The translations under genes and the position numbers were made by a program. Shown here piece by piece: positions 1 to 11,290 of a DNA stretch of 64,000 nucleotides; the stretch's first letter is position 1, and every line of letters starts with the position of its first letter. This DNA comes from Coprinellus micaceus (taxonomy: Eukaryota; Basidiomycota; Agaricomycetes; Agaricales; Psathyrellaceae). The stretch covers positions 2,356,001 through 2,420,000 of the forward strand of contig OX596340.1 of assembly GCA_951394405.1 (NCBI GenBank). The letters run 5' to 3'. The notes below the pieces were generated by a model. That model was not told where the DNA came from and searched no databases. It saw only the letters and a list, made by a program, of their open reading frames with translations.

Positions 1-360
1 AGGGTAGACGAGGTGGGGAAGTCATGTGGGGTGTGGCACATGCAATTGTGATATGATGTGAAGGGACATCGAATCGTATGAGGGGCGGATGTGGGGGATT
101 GGGATTCGTTAGCCTTTGGAGCACTATGCCTGAACGAGAGGGGGAGGTACGCACACTTCTTCCCGTCCCGAATGGCGACTACGTTGGGCAGGATCTGTTT
201 GTGGTAGACGACTGGCGGGGCGAGCGTATCGGCGGGTTGGGTGTAGCGGATGATTTTGGCGGTTTTGGAGGCCGCGGGTCGATGTGCGGCGGGGCGGGGT
301 TTCGAGTTTTGGTTGTGGGTGGTGGGTGATCGAAGAAGGATGATCGAGGGGAAGGTATAA
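1..360 (-). other. coding-looking open frame at left edge, unrecognised
   Basis: On the minus strand one frame stays open from about position 360 to the left edge. From about 290 to 130 it has protein-like composition (a stretch reading roughly K-T-A-K-I-I-R-Y-T-Q-P-A-D-T-L, then V-V-Y-H-K-Q-I-L-P-N, then K-K-C-A-Y-L-P-L-S-F). It has no ATG at its upstream end, and the DNA upstream is a long pyrimidine-rich tract without a convincing acceptor. If real, it is an internal or 5' exon of a gene that continues outside the window. I recognise no family. The opposite-strand frame at 78-329 is a Gly-rich shadow. Confidence 0.22.
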
Positions 361-627
361 GTATGAGTGGAATGTGGAGAGGAGCACGGAAATGAGATGA
401 AGACGAGAGGCAAAAAAACGAGGCGACCGCGAAGAAAGGGGAAAGAAGAAGAAAGAAGGCGAAAAAGGGCGATAGAGCGATTAAGGAAAGAGGAGGAGAG
501 AAAAGATAAATGGTATGTCAGCATCATATCACTCATTTTTGGCAAAGGGGAATCATCACAGGAAGGAGCCAGGTATCACAGAGTCCAGGCGATCCACCCA
601 ATCGTCCAACGCAAGGCAAGGCAAAGG

Positions 628-1311
628 TCATCTCGGCGCCTGGCCCAACGTAAGGGCAAAAGGCGGTGCGGGCATGGGACCCAGGTGGCGTCTAACGAGC
701 GGATAAGGGAATGTGTGGTGTGGATATGAATATGGGAAGACTCCGTGCTCGTCGTAGCGCCCTCGTTTAAACGAGGGGGGTGATGGTGGGTGTGGTGCAT
801 ACGTGATGCGTGATAGACGCGGGGTGGGGGACAATGGGAAGCAAGGAAGAAGAAAGGAGAAAAGACACTCACCACCATCCTCCTCATCGTCCTCCTCGGA
901 ACTCGTATCGCTCCCCTCCCTCCGCCTCGTCGATTGGGTCCGATATCCCATTTGGCGGGGCTGCTGCCCGCTCGGATATCGCGGTGCCTGGTTCGCCGGG
1001 TACGACCCGTACATCGCTGGGTGCGAAGACGAAGACGAGGAAGAGGAACCCGTCGACCCGTTGGACAAAGCGGGACTGGACCGGAAGCGGCTGAAAAAGC
1101 TTGTGTGGCTGGTGCTCAGGCGGTTCTGCGAGGTGGTTCGGTTCAAGATGCCCGAGGAGGAGGTACGATGGTGAGAGCGAGGCTGAGACTGGGGGGCGGG
1201 CTGGATGTCGAGGGTGTAGGCGATGGCGATGGGGGGGCTGAACGTCTCGGGGAGCGCTACGCTGGGGATCTTGGGTGTCGTCGGATGGTTGGAGGAGCGG
1301 CGTTTGAACAT
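628..1311 (-). CDS. small Ser-rich hypothetical protein, two exons
   Basis: Exons run 1311-873 and 761-628, separated by a 111 nt intron (donor GTGAGT, acceptor just after the TTTAAACGAG motif). The join gives 190 residues and keeps frame to a TGA. I start at the ATG of M-F-K-R-R-S-S; an upstream extension in the same frame lacks a better start. The N-terminal half is rich in Ser, Pro and Thr, with a run of eight Ser. An acidic patch (S-S-E-E-D-D-E-E-D) sits right at the splice junction, and the C-terminus is rich in Tyr, His and Pro (Y-S-Y-P-H-H-T-F-P-Y). There is no signal peptide, membrane segment or known domain, so the protein looks mostly disordered. Function unknown. The splice model is supported by the clean frame on both sides. 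Confidence 0.6.
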   Translation of the reverse strand: MFKRRSSNHPTTPKIPSVALPETFSPPIAIAYTLDIQPAPQSQPRSHHRTSSSGILNRTTSQNRLSTSHTSFFSRFRSSPALSNGSTGSSSSSSSSHPAMYGSYPANQAPRYPSGQQPRQMGYRTQSTRRREGSDTSSEEDDEEDGGECLFSFLLPCFPLSPTPRLSRITYAPHPPSPPSFKRGRYDEHGVFPYSYPHHTFPYPLVRRHLGPMPAPPFALTLGQAPR

Positions 1312-2418
1312 GGCGACGGACAGGGACGCCGATGACAGGATGTGTCGTCCGGGGTACGAGCCAGGGTAGAAGAGGGAGAGGATAAGACGCCTCCTTGCAT
1401 CCACGAGGTCGTTCTATCTATCTATCCTTTAGCTTTCCAGAATCACATATACATATACTAATAGTGGTGGATTTCAGAAATGCCTTGTCCAGTTCTGATC
1501 GCCCTCGGGTGAGTAACAAACAACTTCGTCCGCAGGCCAGGTTCCTGGTTAAAGGAGAGGCGAAGACACGAGGCGGGTCCATGAGACGCAGCGTCTATTT
1601 TTAGCACGAGACGCGTTTTTTTTGGTCTAATGGACGTCACGTGGCTGGTGCATCGCGGTCGGCGCTTAGATCGGGCGAGGCCGAGCGAGGGTGTTCTCAG
1701 AGGAGGAGACATACACGCGTGTGTCCTACACAAACACAAAGGCTCGGATCCACGCCTTCGGTATATCCTTCACCCCTTCTCCGATCGACACGTCCCCCAC
1801 TCCTCCCTTTCTCCACCACTGACCCCACCCCATACGCCAAACAAACGCTCATTTACACTGTCGCCTCACGTCCCAGCCCTTGCGACACGACCCAACGCCT
1901 CGTGCTGATTAACGATCCTCCAGCCATCCGATCCTCCCTTCCTCCGCACGCGCAATCCGCTTCCGTTACCACAATAACACCCGTTGTGCGGTTGAATATA
2001 ACTTGAAACCGGGGTGGGGCATCGCACCAATCCCTCGTATACCTGGCACTTGTATGTCTCCGTGTGGGGTAAACTATGTGTGGAGGAGGAGTAGACTCCA
2101 CACCTCCCAACACCCGCTTTCTCCACTCTCACAAATTGCGATCCCCTGTCTCGCGCATTCCAAGCGGGCTCTGTTCCACTCAGACTAGGCAAAAACGCAC
2201 TTCATCTTCCTGTTTGCCCTATCCCAACGAACACTCATGAATAGAACACCTTCTTCCTCTTCCCTCTTCCCTCTCTCTCTCTATACTAACACTAATACTA
2301 CCAACCAATCTCGGACCCCAGCCTACCCCACGGACCCCATTCACCTTCCCCGTCTGAATCACCCGGAACACCCAGGCTCCGAGACGGATTCGGCTGAATA
2401 GGTTGAGAAGGGTCTGAC

Positions 2419-2444
2419 GTATGTATGTATGTATGTATGTATGT
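2419..2444. repeat. GTAT tetranucleotide microsatellite
   Basis: Six perfect tandem GTAT units with slight extension, in noncoding DNA. Likely polymorphic between strains. Confidence 0.9.
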
Positions 2445-2665
2445 GCGAAGTTAAATAGAATGCATAGAACCTAGGATAAAACAGAACAGCAAGGTAGATA
2501 GCCTCCGACAGAAGAACACCGCGAGCTGCGAATAAGATTACGACTACGATGGCGCTTGGATAGAACCCCAGATGAGTCCGGATAATCAACGCAGCTTGCC
2601 TGCAGGCCTTTGTTTATCCGCTATTCTCCTTCTGTAGAGTTCGATCGGCGCGTGGACTCTGCTGT

Positions 2666-3115
2666 GTGTTTGGAGAGGCCGATATAACTTGTAGTGTGCG
2701 TTCTGCATCCTGCGGTGCGTTTCGCATGTAGGCCTAGGATACAATCGCCACATTATAACAACCTCGCTCCATTCCAAAGGACATACAAAAGCCCACCTGC
2801 ATACACGTTCATGTCCGTGGATGCGTGCCACCGATGTAGACTCCCCGCTTCACCCCCCTCAATTCTACATCCATATTCACATGCAGTTAAACCACACTCC
2901 ACCGCGTTTCACACCGCGTTGCACTACCGTCGTCTAGCGTCTAGCCTCGGGAGAAGGTACAACTCAAGGTTTAGACACAACACCCGCGTCGTCGCGTGCC
3001 CATCCCACCCCGCTTCTGGTCTCCAAGTACCCTCGGGAGAAGACCCAACACTCGCGTCCGAATGCCGAATACCCTCCAGCTTCGCGGGGCTGTGCGCAAT
3101 TCAAACGCCCTCCTT
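2666..3115 (+). repeat. diverged direct repeat, copy A
   Basis: Matches copy B at 3594-4058 over its whole length, with substitutions and small indels (the offset drifts from 928 to 943 bp). Shared landmarks in the same order are GTGTTTGGAG, CATTCCAAAGGA, CACATGCAGTTAAACC, GCGTCTAGCCTCGGGAGAAG, two CCCTCGGGAGAAG-type motifs and CTGTGCGCAATTCAAACGCC. No frame is conserved between the copies, so the duplicated unit looks noncoding or decayed. Confidence 0.8.
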
Positions 3116-3593
3116 CAATGGGTGTCTTCCCGTAAGCATTTGGCGGAATTTAGATCCTCTAAATCGTTCCAAATGGTAGGTAGCCGCGATGCCGACCCTT
3201 GCCATCAGAGGAAACTTGTCCTCCAGTCGCCTCTAAACTCTACATCTGACGAGGCCCCTCGACCCCCTCGTCACTGGAAGGTCTGAACGACTCTAAACTT
3301 CGCTTAACGCCTCCCCTCGTATCAAACTACCCATTCAGGCTGTGTACCGCATGGTTTTCCCTCTGCCAGTCTCCTTCACGCAGCTTATCCACCATCTGGA
3401 GTGGTTTAGCGGGTGGCCGTTACGGGGGAGCTCGCTCGATCCAGCTGAGTTCCAACTTGACATTCGCAGAGATTTAGAGGGTCTAAAATCCGCCAAATTC
3501 TTACGGGAAGTCATCCAATACCAGGCTTACATTGACATACATATACAAGGACGACGTCCCCTAAGGTGCGATCGCGTGCTTGTACTCTACTAA

Positions 3594-4058
3594 GTGTTTG
3601 GAGGCGCCGATGTAGTGTGATTTCTGCGTCCCGGGATGCGTTCCGTAAGTAGGATAGTAGCGATCGCCACAGTACGACAACGTCGCTCCATTCCAAAGGA
3701 TATACCGAGGCGTACCTGTAGACATCATGTACATCGATGCGTGCCAGAGGTGTGGGGTACCCACATCCTCCTTCCTTTATTCGCTATTGGACTTTCACAT
3801 GCAGTTAAACCGTGTTAATACTGAAGGGATGGCCGTGTGCCCCCTCACATTCCCCACCTTAGCGTCTAGCCTCGGGAGAAGGCACGACTCAAGGTTTAGA
3901 CACAACACCCCTCGTCGCGTGCCCCTCCCTCTACTTCTAGCACCCAAGTACCCTCGGGAGAAGACCCAACACTCGCGTCCGAACGCCGATTCGCACACAG
4001 TTCCAACTACCCCCAAGCTAAGCTTCTCAAGGCTGTGCGCAATTCAAACGCCCCAATT
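3594..4058 (+). repeat. diverged direct repeat, copy B
   Basis: Second member of the pair described at 2666-3115, same orientation, about 930 bp downstream. I see no terminal inverted repeats or target-site duplication, so an old segmental tandem duplication explains it better than transposition. Confidence 0.8.
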
Positions 4059-5487
4059 CTCCTCCCTCAAGAGACTCGTGTATACCAGGACGACACCCCC
4101 CTCGGCCGAAAGAGTCCCACCAACCAGAAGTATCAATGCAGTTAACCGCTGCGAGCACGAGTACGGGGATGGGTCTAGGCATCGAGCGAGGGAGGGTCTT
4201 TCGGGAGAAGCCCAGGAAGGCGAGCTCGGGTATGGGCGCTTCGATCGCTTGACTCGGATTTGATGATGCGATAAGTATAGTAGCCCGCTTTAGTGGGGGA
4301 GAGGATCTGATTAGATTGCCGACGTGCGATTCCATACGACTACGTGCGATACGGACTTGCGAGCGGTTGAGGGAGGACGTACGAGGGCACAGCGTAGACC
4401 TATCGAGGGTCCATAGCCTCGTCTATCCACATACGCCTCACCTAGCACCTATTAGCACACAGGTGACATCGCATGCCGGTATCTCCTTCCTCCAGTGACA
4501 AATAATGTGCCTGGCAACAAAGACCCCTCTCCTCTCTTCCGTCAACCAATCAACCAATAAATCACCCAGTCAGTCATTTCACGTACATAAACCTTCCGAA
4601 TACCCGTCATCCTCGTCCCAATTCGAGGGTGCCTTTCGAGGGGAGACGCGAACCGGGGACGTGGATTCAAGCATAAGGCCGGTTTCGTAGGATCGTCACT
4701 GCGGGGATGAGCCTGGAGGGGGTGATATTGGGATTGGGATTTGGGTGTCGCGGGTGCACTGAGTGGACACGAGGTGCAAAGGGATGGATGCCGGTTTGGA
4801 GGGCGTGGATCGAGTGAACTTAATGTGAGAGAAAGGATGGGCGGCGAATAATATACTCGCTTTGAGACGCCTTGGGCGAGGGAGGTGTGTCAAGTCATGT
4901 CGTCGATTTGAACTTCTTCACTTACACCAAAGAGCAGGCAAGGTCTGACATCCGTGAGTGGCACCCGCATAAGTACATACGTCCCCTCTTTTTCACCAGA
5001 CGAAGCACCCCGCGACACATCCCACATCCCACATCCCCGGACTCTGGCCCTTCGCCCTTCGCCATCCTTTCGCCTTTTGATGCGAAAGGGACGCGAAACC
5101 CTACATATCAAAAATCAAGGTGACATTCAAGGTCGCGTGAGCATCCACGAGGCGTATCCTTGACACCACCTCTTTCACCTTACCCGTCAGTTCGTGATAA
5201 CTATCCAAAGCGGTCGAATGAGGGGGTTGCGAGCGCAAGGCTATGACATGCAGCTCGGGGGTACTTGGGCTCAAACATGATCACCTTGAGATAGATAACC
5301 GATGACTGAGGAGGTAGTATGTTAGGTAAAGACGGAGACAACGTCGTCCTCAAGGGCCCCCTCCAGCACCTGTAAAACCTCAAAAAGGGATGTGGGCTAC
5401 CGAGGCTGAGGGCGTATAAGAAGTCAATTTGTGATGATACCGCTGGTTCTGAGAATTCTGGAACGTCTACGTACGATCTATGTTGCT

Positions 5488-5611
5488 CTGTGATATCTCC
5501 CAAACATCCATGCTCGTCGCGATCGCTCGCGGTACTTGAAACAAAGAAAAGAAAAGAAGTGGTGTAATTGAAGGGGAGACATACGTTGCGAGCCCCGTAC
5601 AGTCCGGCCAT
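5488..5611 (-). repeat. short duplicated mini-ORF, copy 1 (with possible intron)
   Basis: On the minus strand an ATG at 5611 opens M-A-G-L-Y-G-A-R-N. A 50 nt candidate intron (GTATGT to TTTCAAG) follows, and then a frame reading R-E-R-S-R-R-A-W-M-F-G-R-Y-H before a TAG. The 3' 45 bp is repeated at 6041-6085 with about four differences. A 26-residue peptide is possible but unproven; this may be a gene fragment. Confidence 0.4.
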
Positions 5612-6024
5612 GGGCTTTACTTACACCTGAGCGGGTACCGGTAACCGCGTCTGGTTGTAGGAATAGGGGCTACTAATTAATCAAAAACGCGCGCATCACC
5701 GGCATCGCAGTGAGCCGGGCGCCGGAGGTTGGGCGCTTACTACTTTCAGCAAGCGGGTGGGGTTGGGCGAGTATTTATGGAACACACGCGTTCAAGAGTC
5801 GGAAGTGTTACAGTGGGGAGTAACCCAGGGAAGTCTTTGGACGAGTAACCTGCGAGTAACCCCTCTCATGCACATTAGTAGCAAAACAGCGCCAGCCCCG
5901 GCGCATCTCGACAAGGGATCGCTACTCAGCCAGCGGACGAACGCACTACTTCACGAGCATCTGTGCGTCGTCTTCGTAGAGCCTGGTTCGGATTGGGTCC
6001 GAAGGCTTCTGGAAAGTCCGCGAC

Positions 6025-6133
6025 CTAGGTCACGGTCGCGCTGTGATATCCCCCAAATATCCATGCTCGTCGCGATCGTTCGCGGCAGGGACTCACGATG
6101 GGAACGCTATACAGGCCGGCGCTGCCCATTACA
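6025..6133 (-). repeat. short duplicated mini-ORF, copy 2 (no intron)
   Basis: Counterpart of 5488-5611. The minus strand reads M-G-S-A-G-L-Y-S-V-P-I, then R-E-R-S-R-R-A-W-I-F-G-G-Y-H, then a stop, as one continuous frame. Where copy 1 has a 50 nt intron-like stretch, this copy has only about 11 nt starting GTGAGT. The rest of 5201-6230 is noncoding spacer downstream of the F-box gene. Confidence 0.4.
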
Positions 6134-6230
6134 TGGGCCGGGGGTGAGATGCTTGATGCATCGCTATATATATTATCTCTGGTGAGTAATACCCGCATAG
6201 GCCTCATGCGTAATAATTCAACCTATTGGA

Positions 6231-7726
6231 CTAGTAAGAGCATAATTCTATCGCAACCGAAAAACTCAAGTCTGGGCGCAAGCTCTGCATACGCTTAGGC
6301 AACTCTTTAGCTAACTCACTCGTATATTTCCCAGTGCGCTTTATCTCCTGCCTGCGCCTCTCTACTATCTGCTCAGGGCTCTCGCGAGCTCGCACCCTGT
6401 TGGAAATGTCGAAAGCCTCGATGTGCAAGGTCACTTGCCGGAGCTTGGGGAGGAGCTCATGCATCCCAATCAAATCGGATAGTTGGCACCAGCGTTCCGG
6501 GATAAACAGATCGACCCGGTGGAGGTGCACTTGTCCCCGTAGGATAATGGCGATATCGAGACGCTCAAGGGCGGCGCCGAGATTGGCTAGAGCGGCAGCA
6601 TCGCAAATGCGTGCATACGGATTGGGAAATAACATGTAGCCATCTGGAAACAGGATGGTAGTGTTGACCTTCAGATAGGACAGCGTCGTCAAGGACGTGG
6701 GGTGTAGGTGCCGTAGAGGTGAAGCACTGAGGACTGCAGACTGTACCATCCCCACCACACGAATTTGTGCTGTGGTGGATATTTCATCAACTAGGGCTCG
6801 TGGGTACTGATGATATCCTCACCTGAGAATTCCAGTTCGCGGAGATGTGCTGCTCGCTCAAGCAATCGAGTCCAGGGTGCGCTTGAGCGAAAACTTTCTG
6901 ACATGGTCAGCATCGTAACTCTTGACAAACCCAGGTAGCCTGGGGCTCCAGCTGCCGCAGCCTCCAGATAGCCGTCAATTGAAAGCATCGATGACTGGTC
7001 ACAAACGAGACCCTTCAACTGAATACGACCCCGTGGTCTGGAGGCGAAAAGGTCAGTTGGGAGTAGGATTTGAGGATTCAGGCATACTCACACTTGCACT
7101 GACTCAATATGAGTGTAATCGAAAGCGGTGTTGGAAAGGTGCAAGGCCTCAATACTCATGGGAACTTCTGTTATGTGAAACCCGTTGATGTTGCTAAAGC
7201 GAAGTGTCTTCATCCCTGGTCGACGGATCACATCGAGCATGGCCGCTCTCCACCGTGAGTTGTGGGCTTTGCCTGCGGTTTGCCTGAAAGTTGACTCTGT
7301 TCGTCGTTCCTCTGAAGAGGTTGCTTCGATGCAAAGGCCAAGGGAGAAGTCCACGATATTAGGCATCAGGCCGATAGTGTCGAGAACTTCATCGAGACCC
7401 TCGTCTTCGTTGCGCGGGAAGTGTGCAACCTTGTAGTCCAGGCGCCGAACATACAACCCTAACGATGGATTGTCGAGAATCGCTCGCACGAGGGCCGCTG
7501 TTCGCTTAAGGCGAGGTAGACCGTTTGCCGAAGTAAGTCTTATATCAGAAGTCGACGAGGGAGTCCAGAGGGAAACCGTGTGGAAGATGTGCTTCTTGCA
7601 GAGGGTGCGGAGGGCGCGGCTCGCGAGACAACAACATAGTAGATCTTGGATACAGTCCTTTCGCGACTTGAGAGCCAATGAGTCCATTACGAGTCCTAGT
7701 ATCTCGTTGGGGAGTTGAGGAGACAT
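6231..7726 (-). CDS. F-box/LRR-like protein 1
   Basis: Exons 7726-7092, 7037-6823 and 6769-6231 join to 462 residues. The N-terminus (L-P-N-E-I-L-G-L-V-M-D-S-L, then C-I-Q-D-L-L-C-C-C-L-A-S-R-A-L-R and K-H-I-F-H-T-V) has the spacing of an F-box-type helix bundle. In such proteins this segment docks on Skp1 in an SCF ubiquitin ligase. The rest alternates short Leu-rich stretches, as in degenerate leucine-rich repeats that would bind a substrate, and ends in a charged helix with many Glu and Arg. Two paralogs (8342-9968 and 18581-20125) share the domain order and both intron positions. Agaricomycetes carry large families of this type. The substrate is unknown, and the F-box call rests on pattern rather than a profile hit. 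Confidence 0.7.
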
Positions 7727-8341
7727 TGTGGTATCCTGGATGGTATGGCTCCTGGCTGCATCGAACTCGGGCGGGCGCCCGCCGTACCCCTTTCGGTTTT
7801 GAATCCGTAAAAATTGTCCTATAGGTTGTCGGTGCTATGTTGATTTGCTTGATGAGTGCAGAAGCACCGGACCTTGCGACGCGGTGGGGCCTGGTGGAAG
7901 AGGGTAGTCCTGGCTCGTGTTGGCCTCGTGTTTGTTTCCGTTGGCGGCCTCCAGCCATCATTCGCGCGATCTTGATCCCTCATGTTCATTCAGCGGACTG
8001 TTCATGAGCTGTTGAATGCCCGTAACTCGACTCCAGCCATTACTGGACCTTGAGATGGGTATTGGCCATGGCGCTAATACCCTCCTCTCAGGCTACCCAG
8101 GCAGACCGGCTTCCGAGTCTAAATCTGGATAAGCTTAAGTTCAGCAAATGCTCCGCTCGCTGCCCGTTTGGCAAACGGACTTGACGCGCAATCGCTCGCG
8201 ACATGCGAAATAGTCGTTGCGAGGTTCCCGGTCAATATTTGAAGCATGAGTTCGAGAATTTCCCCAAGGAGACGGGCCATGGCTGTTGAGAAGAAAGAAA
8301 GCAGCTTTCAGCCGTTATAACAAAACACAGACACTTTCAAG
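7727..8341. other. spacer between F-box genes
   Basis: About 615 bp holding the promoter of F-box gene 1 and the 3' end of F-box gene 2. The overlapping minus-strand frame at 7545-7961 is a shadow of exon 1. No further gene seen. Confidence 0.5.
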
Positions 8342-9968
8342 CTATGTACTCAAAATATCTGGACTGCAGCTCCATCTCCCAGATCCCATAGTGACCTCGG
8401 TCACGAGCGACAGGTCCAACTCGAGGCGTACGCCGGCTAACGCCCGAAACTCTGTTTGGGGGAAGACAAGGTCTGCCATCTCCTCTACCAGCTTCCGCGC
8501 ATACGCTGGTCTCTCTTCCACCTCTCGCCTGCGCTCTTCGAATTCTTCTGGATCCAAATCCTCCAAGGTGTGCACCGAATAATCCTCCATCGTCGTCTGC
8601 ACGCGCACAAAAACCTTGCGAAGCTTCGGGAACGAGCCCTGTGCCGCTAAGACGACTGGAAGGTGTTCCCATCCGCGACCGGTCCCTGTGAGCCTGTCGG
8701 CGCGCGGATCGCATTCTCCGCTATCTAGCGTCATGTTTATCTCCAACGATTCGAGGGCTGAGAGAAGGAGTAGGCTGTCATCGCAAATCCGCGTATAGGG
8801 GTCCACGATAGAATAGCTGTATTCATGCTCCATGTAGATTTTGAGCGTCAGATGGGAAATGGTGGCAAGGGATGCTGGATGAATCAGTGAGATTGGGTTT
8901 GTCGAGAAGCCTTCCAATGCAATTTCCGGTCGTGCCTCTTCCGTGTCGAGGGAACCAAGACGGTGAACTGTGGTAGAAGGGCTCGTGTGAGCGTCTCCCT
9001 CGTTGATTCCCCTAGCTCACCTGAGACTTCCAACTCACAAAGGCGCTCCGTTCGCCTGAGCAAGCGCCCCCATCGTTCGCGAGACCCGAAGAAAGCAGAT
9101 ATCCCCAGCCTATGAATGGCAGAGAAATCGAAGATGAGGGGCAATGAGAGTCCTACTTCTTCTGCTCTCAGATAGTAGTCGACAAATTTCATGGCCTCGT
9201 CATCTTCGCAGCTGAGACTCTCCAGCTTAACACATCGCTTTTCAAAAGGTTCGACGGGCCTAAGGGGCGAAAGGAATTCGATATCAGATAACTTGGACCT
9301 GATGAGGATGGTAGTGAGACTTACATGTCCAGGTTAAACGAGGCATCTTCCAGGTGCAGAGTCCGGATAGAAGGAGATACTGAATAGAGAGGCAGCATGC
9401 GGATCTTCACCAACCGAAGCGCCTTGACCTCCAAGCGCTGGACCAAAGCTACCATAGCACCATTCCACAGCGAATGAAGATCCTCACCCGACATGCCCTT
9501 TCTTTCCTTGAACACCAATTCCCGCGCATACGCCCCGAGTTGCATCCGGCGTCCCTCTGTCCAAGGTATCGCGATGTGCCGATACCCCAGAGTCAAATGG
9601 GTGATATTTGCCATCATCTCAATGGCTTGCAGTATATCATCGAGACCCTCTTCGCCATTTTGGGGGAACCGGTTGACTTGATAGTCAAGTCGCCGTACGT
9701 GTAGCCCCAGAGCGGGATTTTCCTTCAACAACTGTACGAATAGCAAGGCTCGCTCGTTGTGAGTGGCATGCTCGGGTGGGGGGTCCTTGAAACTTGGAGG
9801 CAAAGGCCAGAGTTGAACTGTTTCGAAGATATGCTTCTGGGCGGCATGGCGAAGAACAGTATTCGCAAGGGAACAGGAGAGTAGATCCTCAGCGCATCCT
9901 TCCATAGGACTTTCAGCTAAGCTGTCGATAATGAGCTGGAAAAGCTCCCCGGGAATGGTTGGGGGCAT
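8342..9968 (-). CDS. F-box/LRR-like protein 2
   Basis: Exons 9968-9325, 9259-9021 and 8967-8342 join to 502 residues. I start at the ATG of M-P-P-T-I-P-G-E-L-F; the codon eight residues upstream is GTG, not ATG. The N-terminal box (E-L-F-Q-L-I-I-D-S-L-A, then C-A-E-D-L-L-S-C-S-L-A-N and K-H-I-F-E-T-V-Q-L-W) matches its two paralogs, as do R-R-L-D-Y-x-V and G-L-D-D-I-L. The third exon opens with V-H-R-L, just as in the paralog at 18.6 kb, and ends with a Glu/Arg-rich helix. It lies in tandem and on the same strand as F-box protein 1, 0.6 kb away. Likely a substrate adaptor of an SCF-type ubiquitin ligase by family logic; no substrate can be inferred. Confidence 0.72.
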
Positions 9969-10066
9969 GGCGGTAAGAAGAAAGGCGTTCACTGGGAGTA
10001 TCTCAAGTTACTAGTTGTTTGAGCGACAGCCGATGATGTGTCAGTTGGATCTAATCTTATCTTTAT

Positions 10067-10423
10067 TTATGGGTCCTTGAATGTTTTGAACTTGCGTGGC
10101 GGGCATGGGGAGGGCATATGAGTGCGTATCTGATTGAAGATGTGCCATCTGTATAGCACGGTCCATACACTCCTCAAGAGCGATGTATAGTGCCAAGGGT
10201 ATCTCGACACCCGATGGTGTCCCAGAAAGTCCGGGGAGCGAAGGCCGTTGGCCTCGAGAAACAGTGGCCAGACGTACGGTATGGAAGATATATTTCTGGG
10301 AGTTCGGAAAGCTCTGTTAACGATAGAGGAAGATATGAAGTCCCGGAGACACTCTTCTCGAGGCACGAGGACGAGATGATCCAGGATGATGTACATAAGT
10401 TCGCTCGGGAGCTGGGTAGGCAT
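10067..10423 (-). pseudogene. frameshifted F-box paralog fragment
   Basis: From an ATG at 10423 the frame reads M-P-T-Q-L-P-S-E-L-M-Y-I-I-L-D-H-L, then C-L-R-D-F-I-S-S-S-I-V-N-R-A-F-R, clearly the F-box start seen in the neighbouring genes. The next conserved block (Y-I-F-H-T-V-R-L, equal to K-H-I-F-x-T-V-x-L in the intact genes) lies in another frame, so a frameshift separates the two. Nothing homologous to exons 2 and 3 follows. A truncated, dead third member of the local cluster. Confidence 0.65.
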
Positions 10424-11241
10424 CTCTAGACTGGATGCTGACAGTGATGGGGGGAGGTGAGAGTCCTGCATGACGCGTTTTGAAAGGCTTAAAAAGTTCA
10501 TCCTTTCTGACTTTGAACCTTTAACTGCCAAGTCCGCTTCGACTTCAGCACCCCAGGTCTTTCAAACTTACCTTCGGAGGTCGCAGATAATGGAAAGTTA
10601 GCTCAAGGAACTCATATACGAAGCCACAGAGGCACAGGTCCAAGAAGAGCGGATGTCAAATACCGTATATCAGCTCCATGGGCCATCATACGCTGACTGG
10701 GTACGTCTAATCTTGTGACATCAACAAATCGGAAAATTAAGCGCCGGTACGACGTCTCAGCAAACCTATCGGTGTGTGCAAGGCCCGGACTCAGACGTGG
10801 GGGGAAAATGTCCATTTTCATCATAATGAAGTACATATTGCAAAAGAATCGTCGCCATTTATTTGGGTACGTAGAATGCCCGTAGGTCGGAGGTCAATTG
10901 AACGTCTTGTTTCTGCGCGGTTTCTCCTGCCACCTTCTTCAATCAGCCTTCCTATATATTTATGATCTGGGACGCTCCGTGACCCTGGATAATGATGATT
11001 GGCTACCAAATTTTCTTCTGAGAACCACAGAGCCCCACCGTACAGGGTGACATTCCCAACAGAACAACTTCTCGGAGGGCTAAGATAGCTTAATATAGAC
11101 ACTCGTCGCTACTGAACTGGCGAATCGTCTGCATTTCGAAGCGGACCAAGCACACTGAATCCTGATGAACCTCGGGGTTGAGATAGAAGGTTGGCCATGT
11201 CGGAAAATCCTTTTCATTCCTGCCCTGTAATACGCCATGTC
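10424..11241. other. intergenic region
   Basis: About 0.8 kb between the F-box relic and the DUF1996 gene. Only short frames on either strand; no gene supported. Confidence 0.5.
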
Positions 11242-11249
11242 ATATATAA
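11242..11249 (+). promoter_or_regulatory. TATA-like box of the DUF1996 gene
   Basis: ATATATAA lies 42 bp upstream of the ATG at 11291, a usual TATA position for a secreted-protein gene with a short leader. Confidence 0.45.
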
Positions 11250-11290
11250 TTGCCTCAAGAGCGGCAGCAAAGGGGTCAACCATCGTTGCG

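Larger units (their letters stand above)
1312..5200. other. gene-poor spacer with diverged duplication
   Basis: About 3.9 kb without a gene I can support. Open frames are short and change frame often. Recognisable contents are two copies of a 450-465 bp diverged direct repeat and a GTAT microsatellite, listed separately, plus pyrimidine-rich tracts near 2240-2290. Confidence 0.5.

Noticed and set aside
78..329. Gly-rich plus-strand frame
   Set aside because: Antisense of a better protein-like minus-strand frame; composition is typical of a shadow of Pro/Ala codons.
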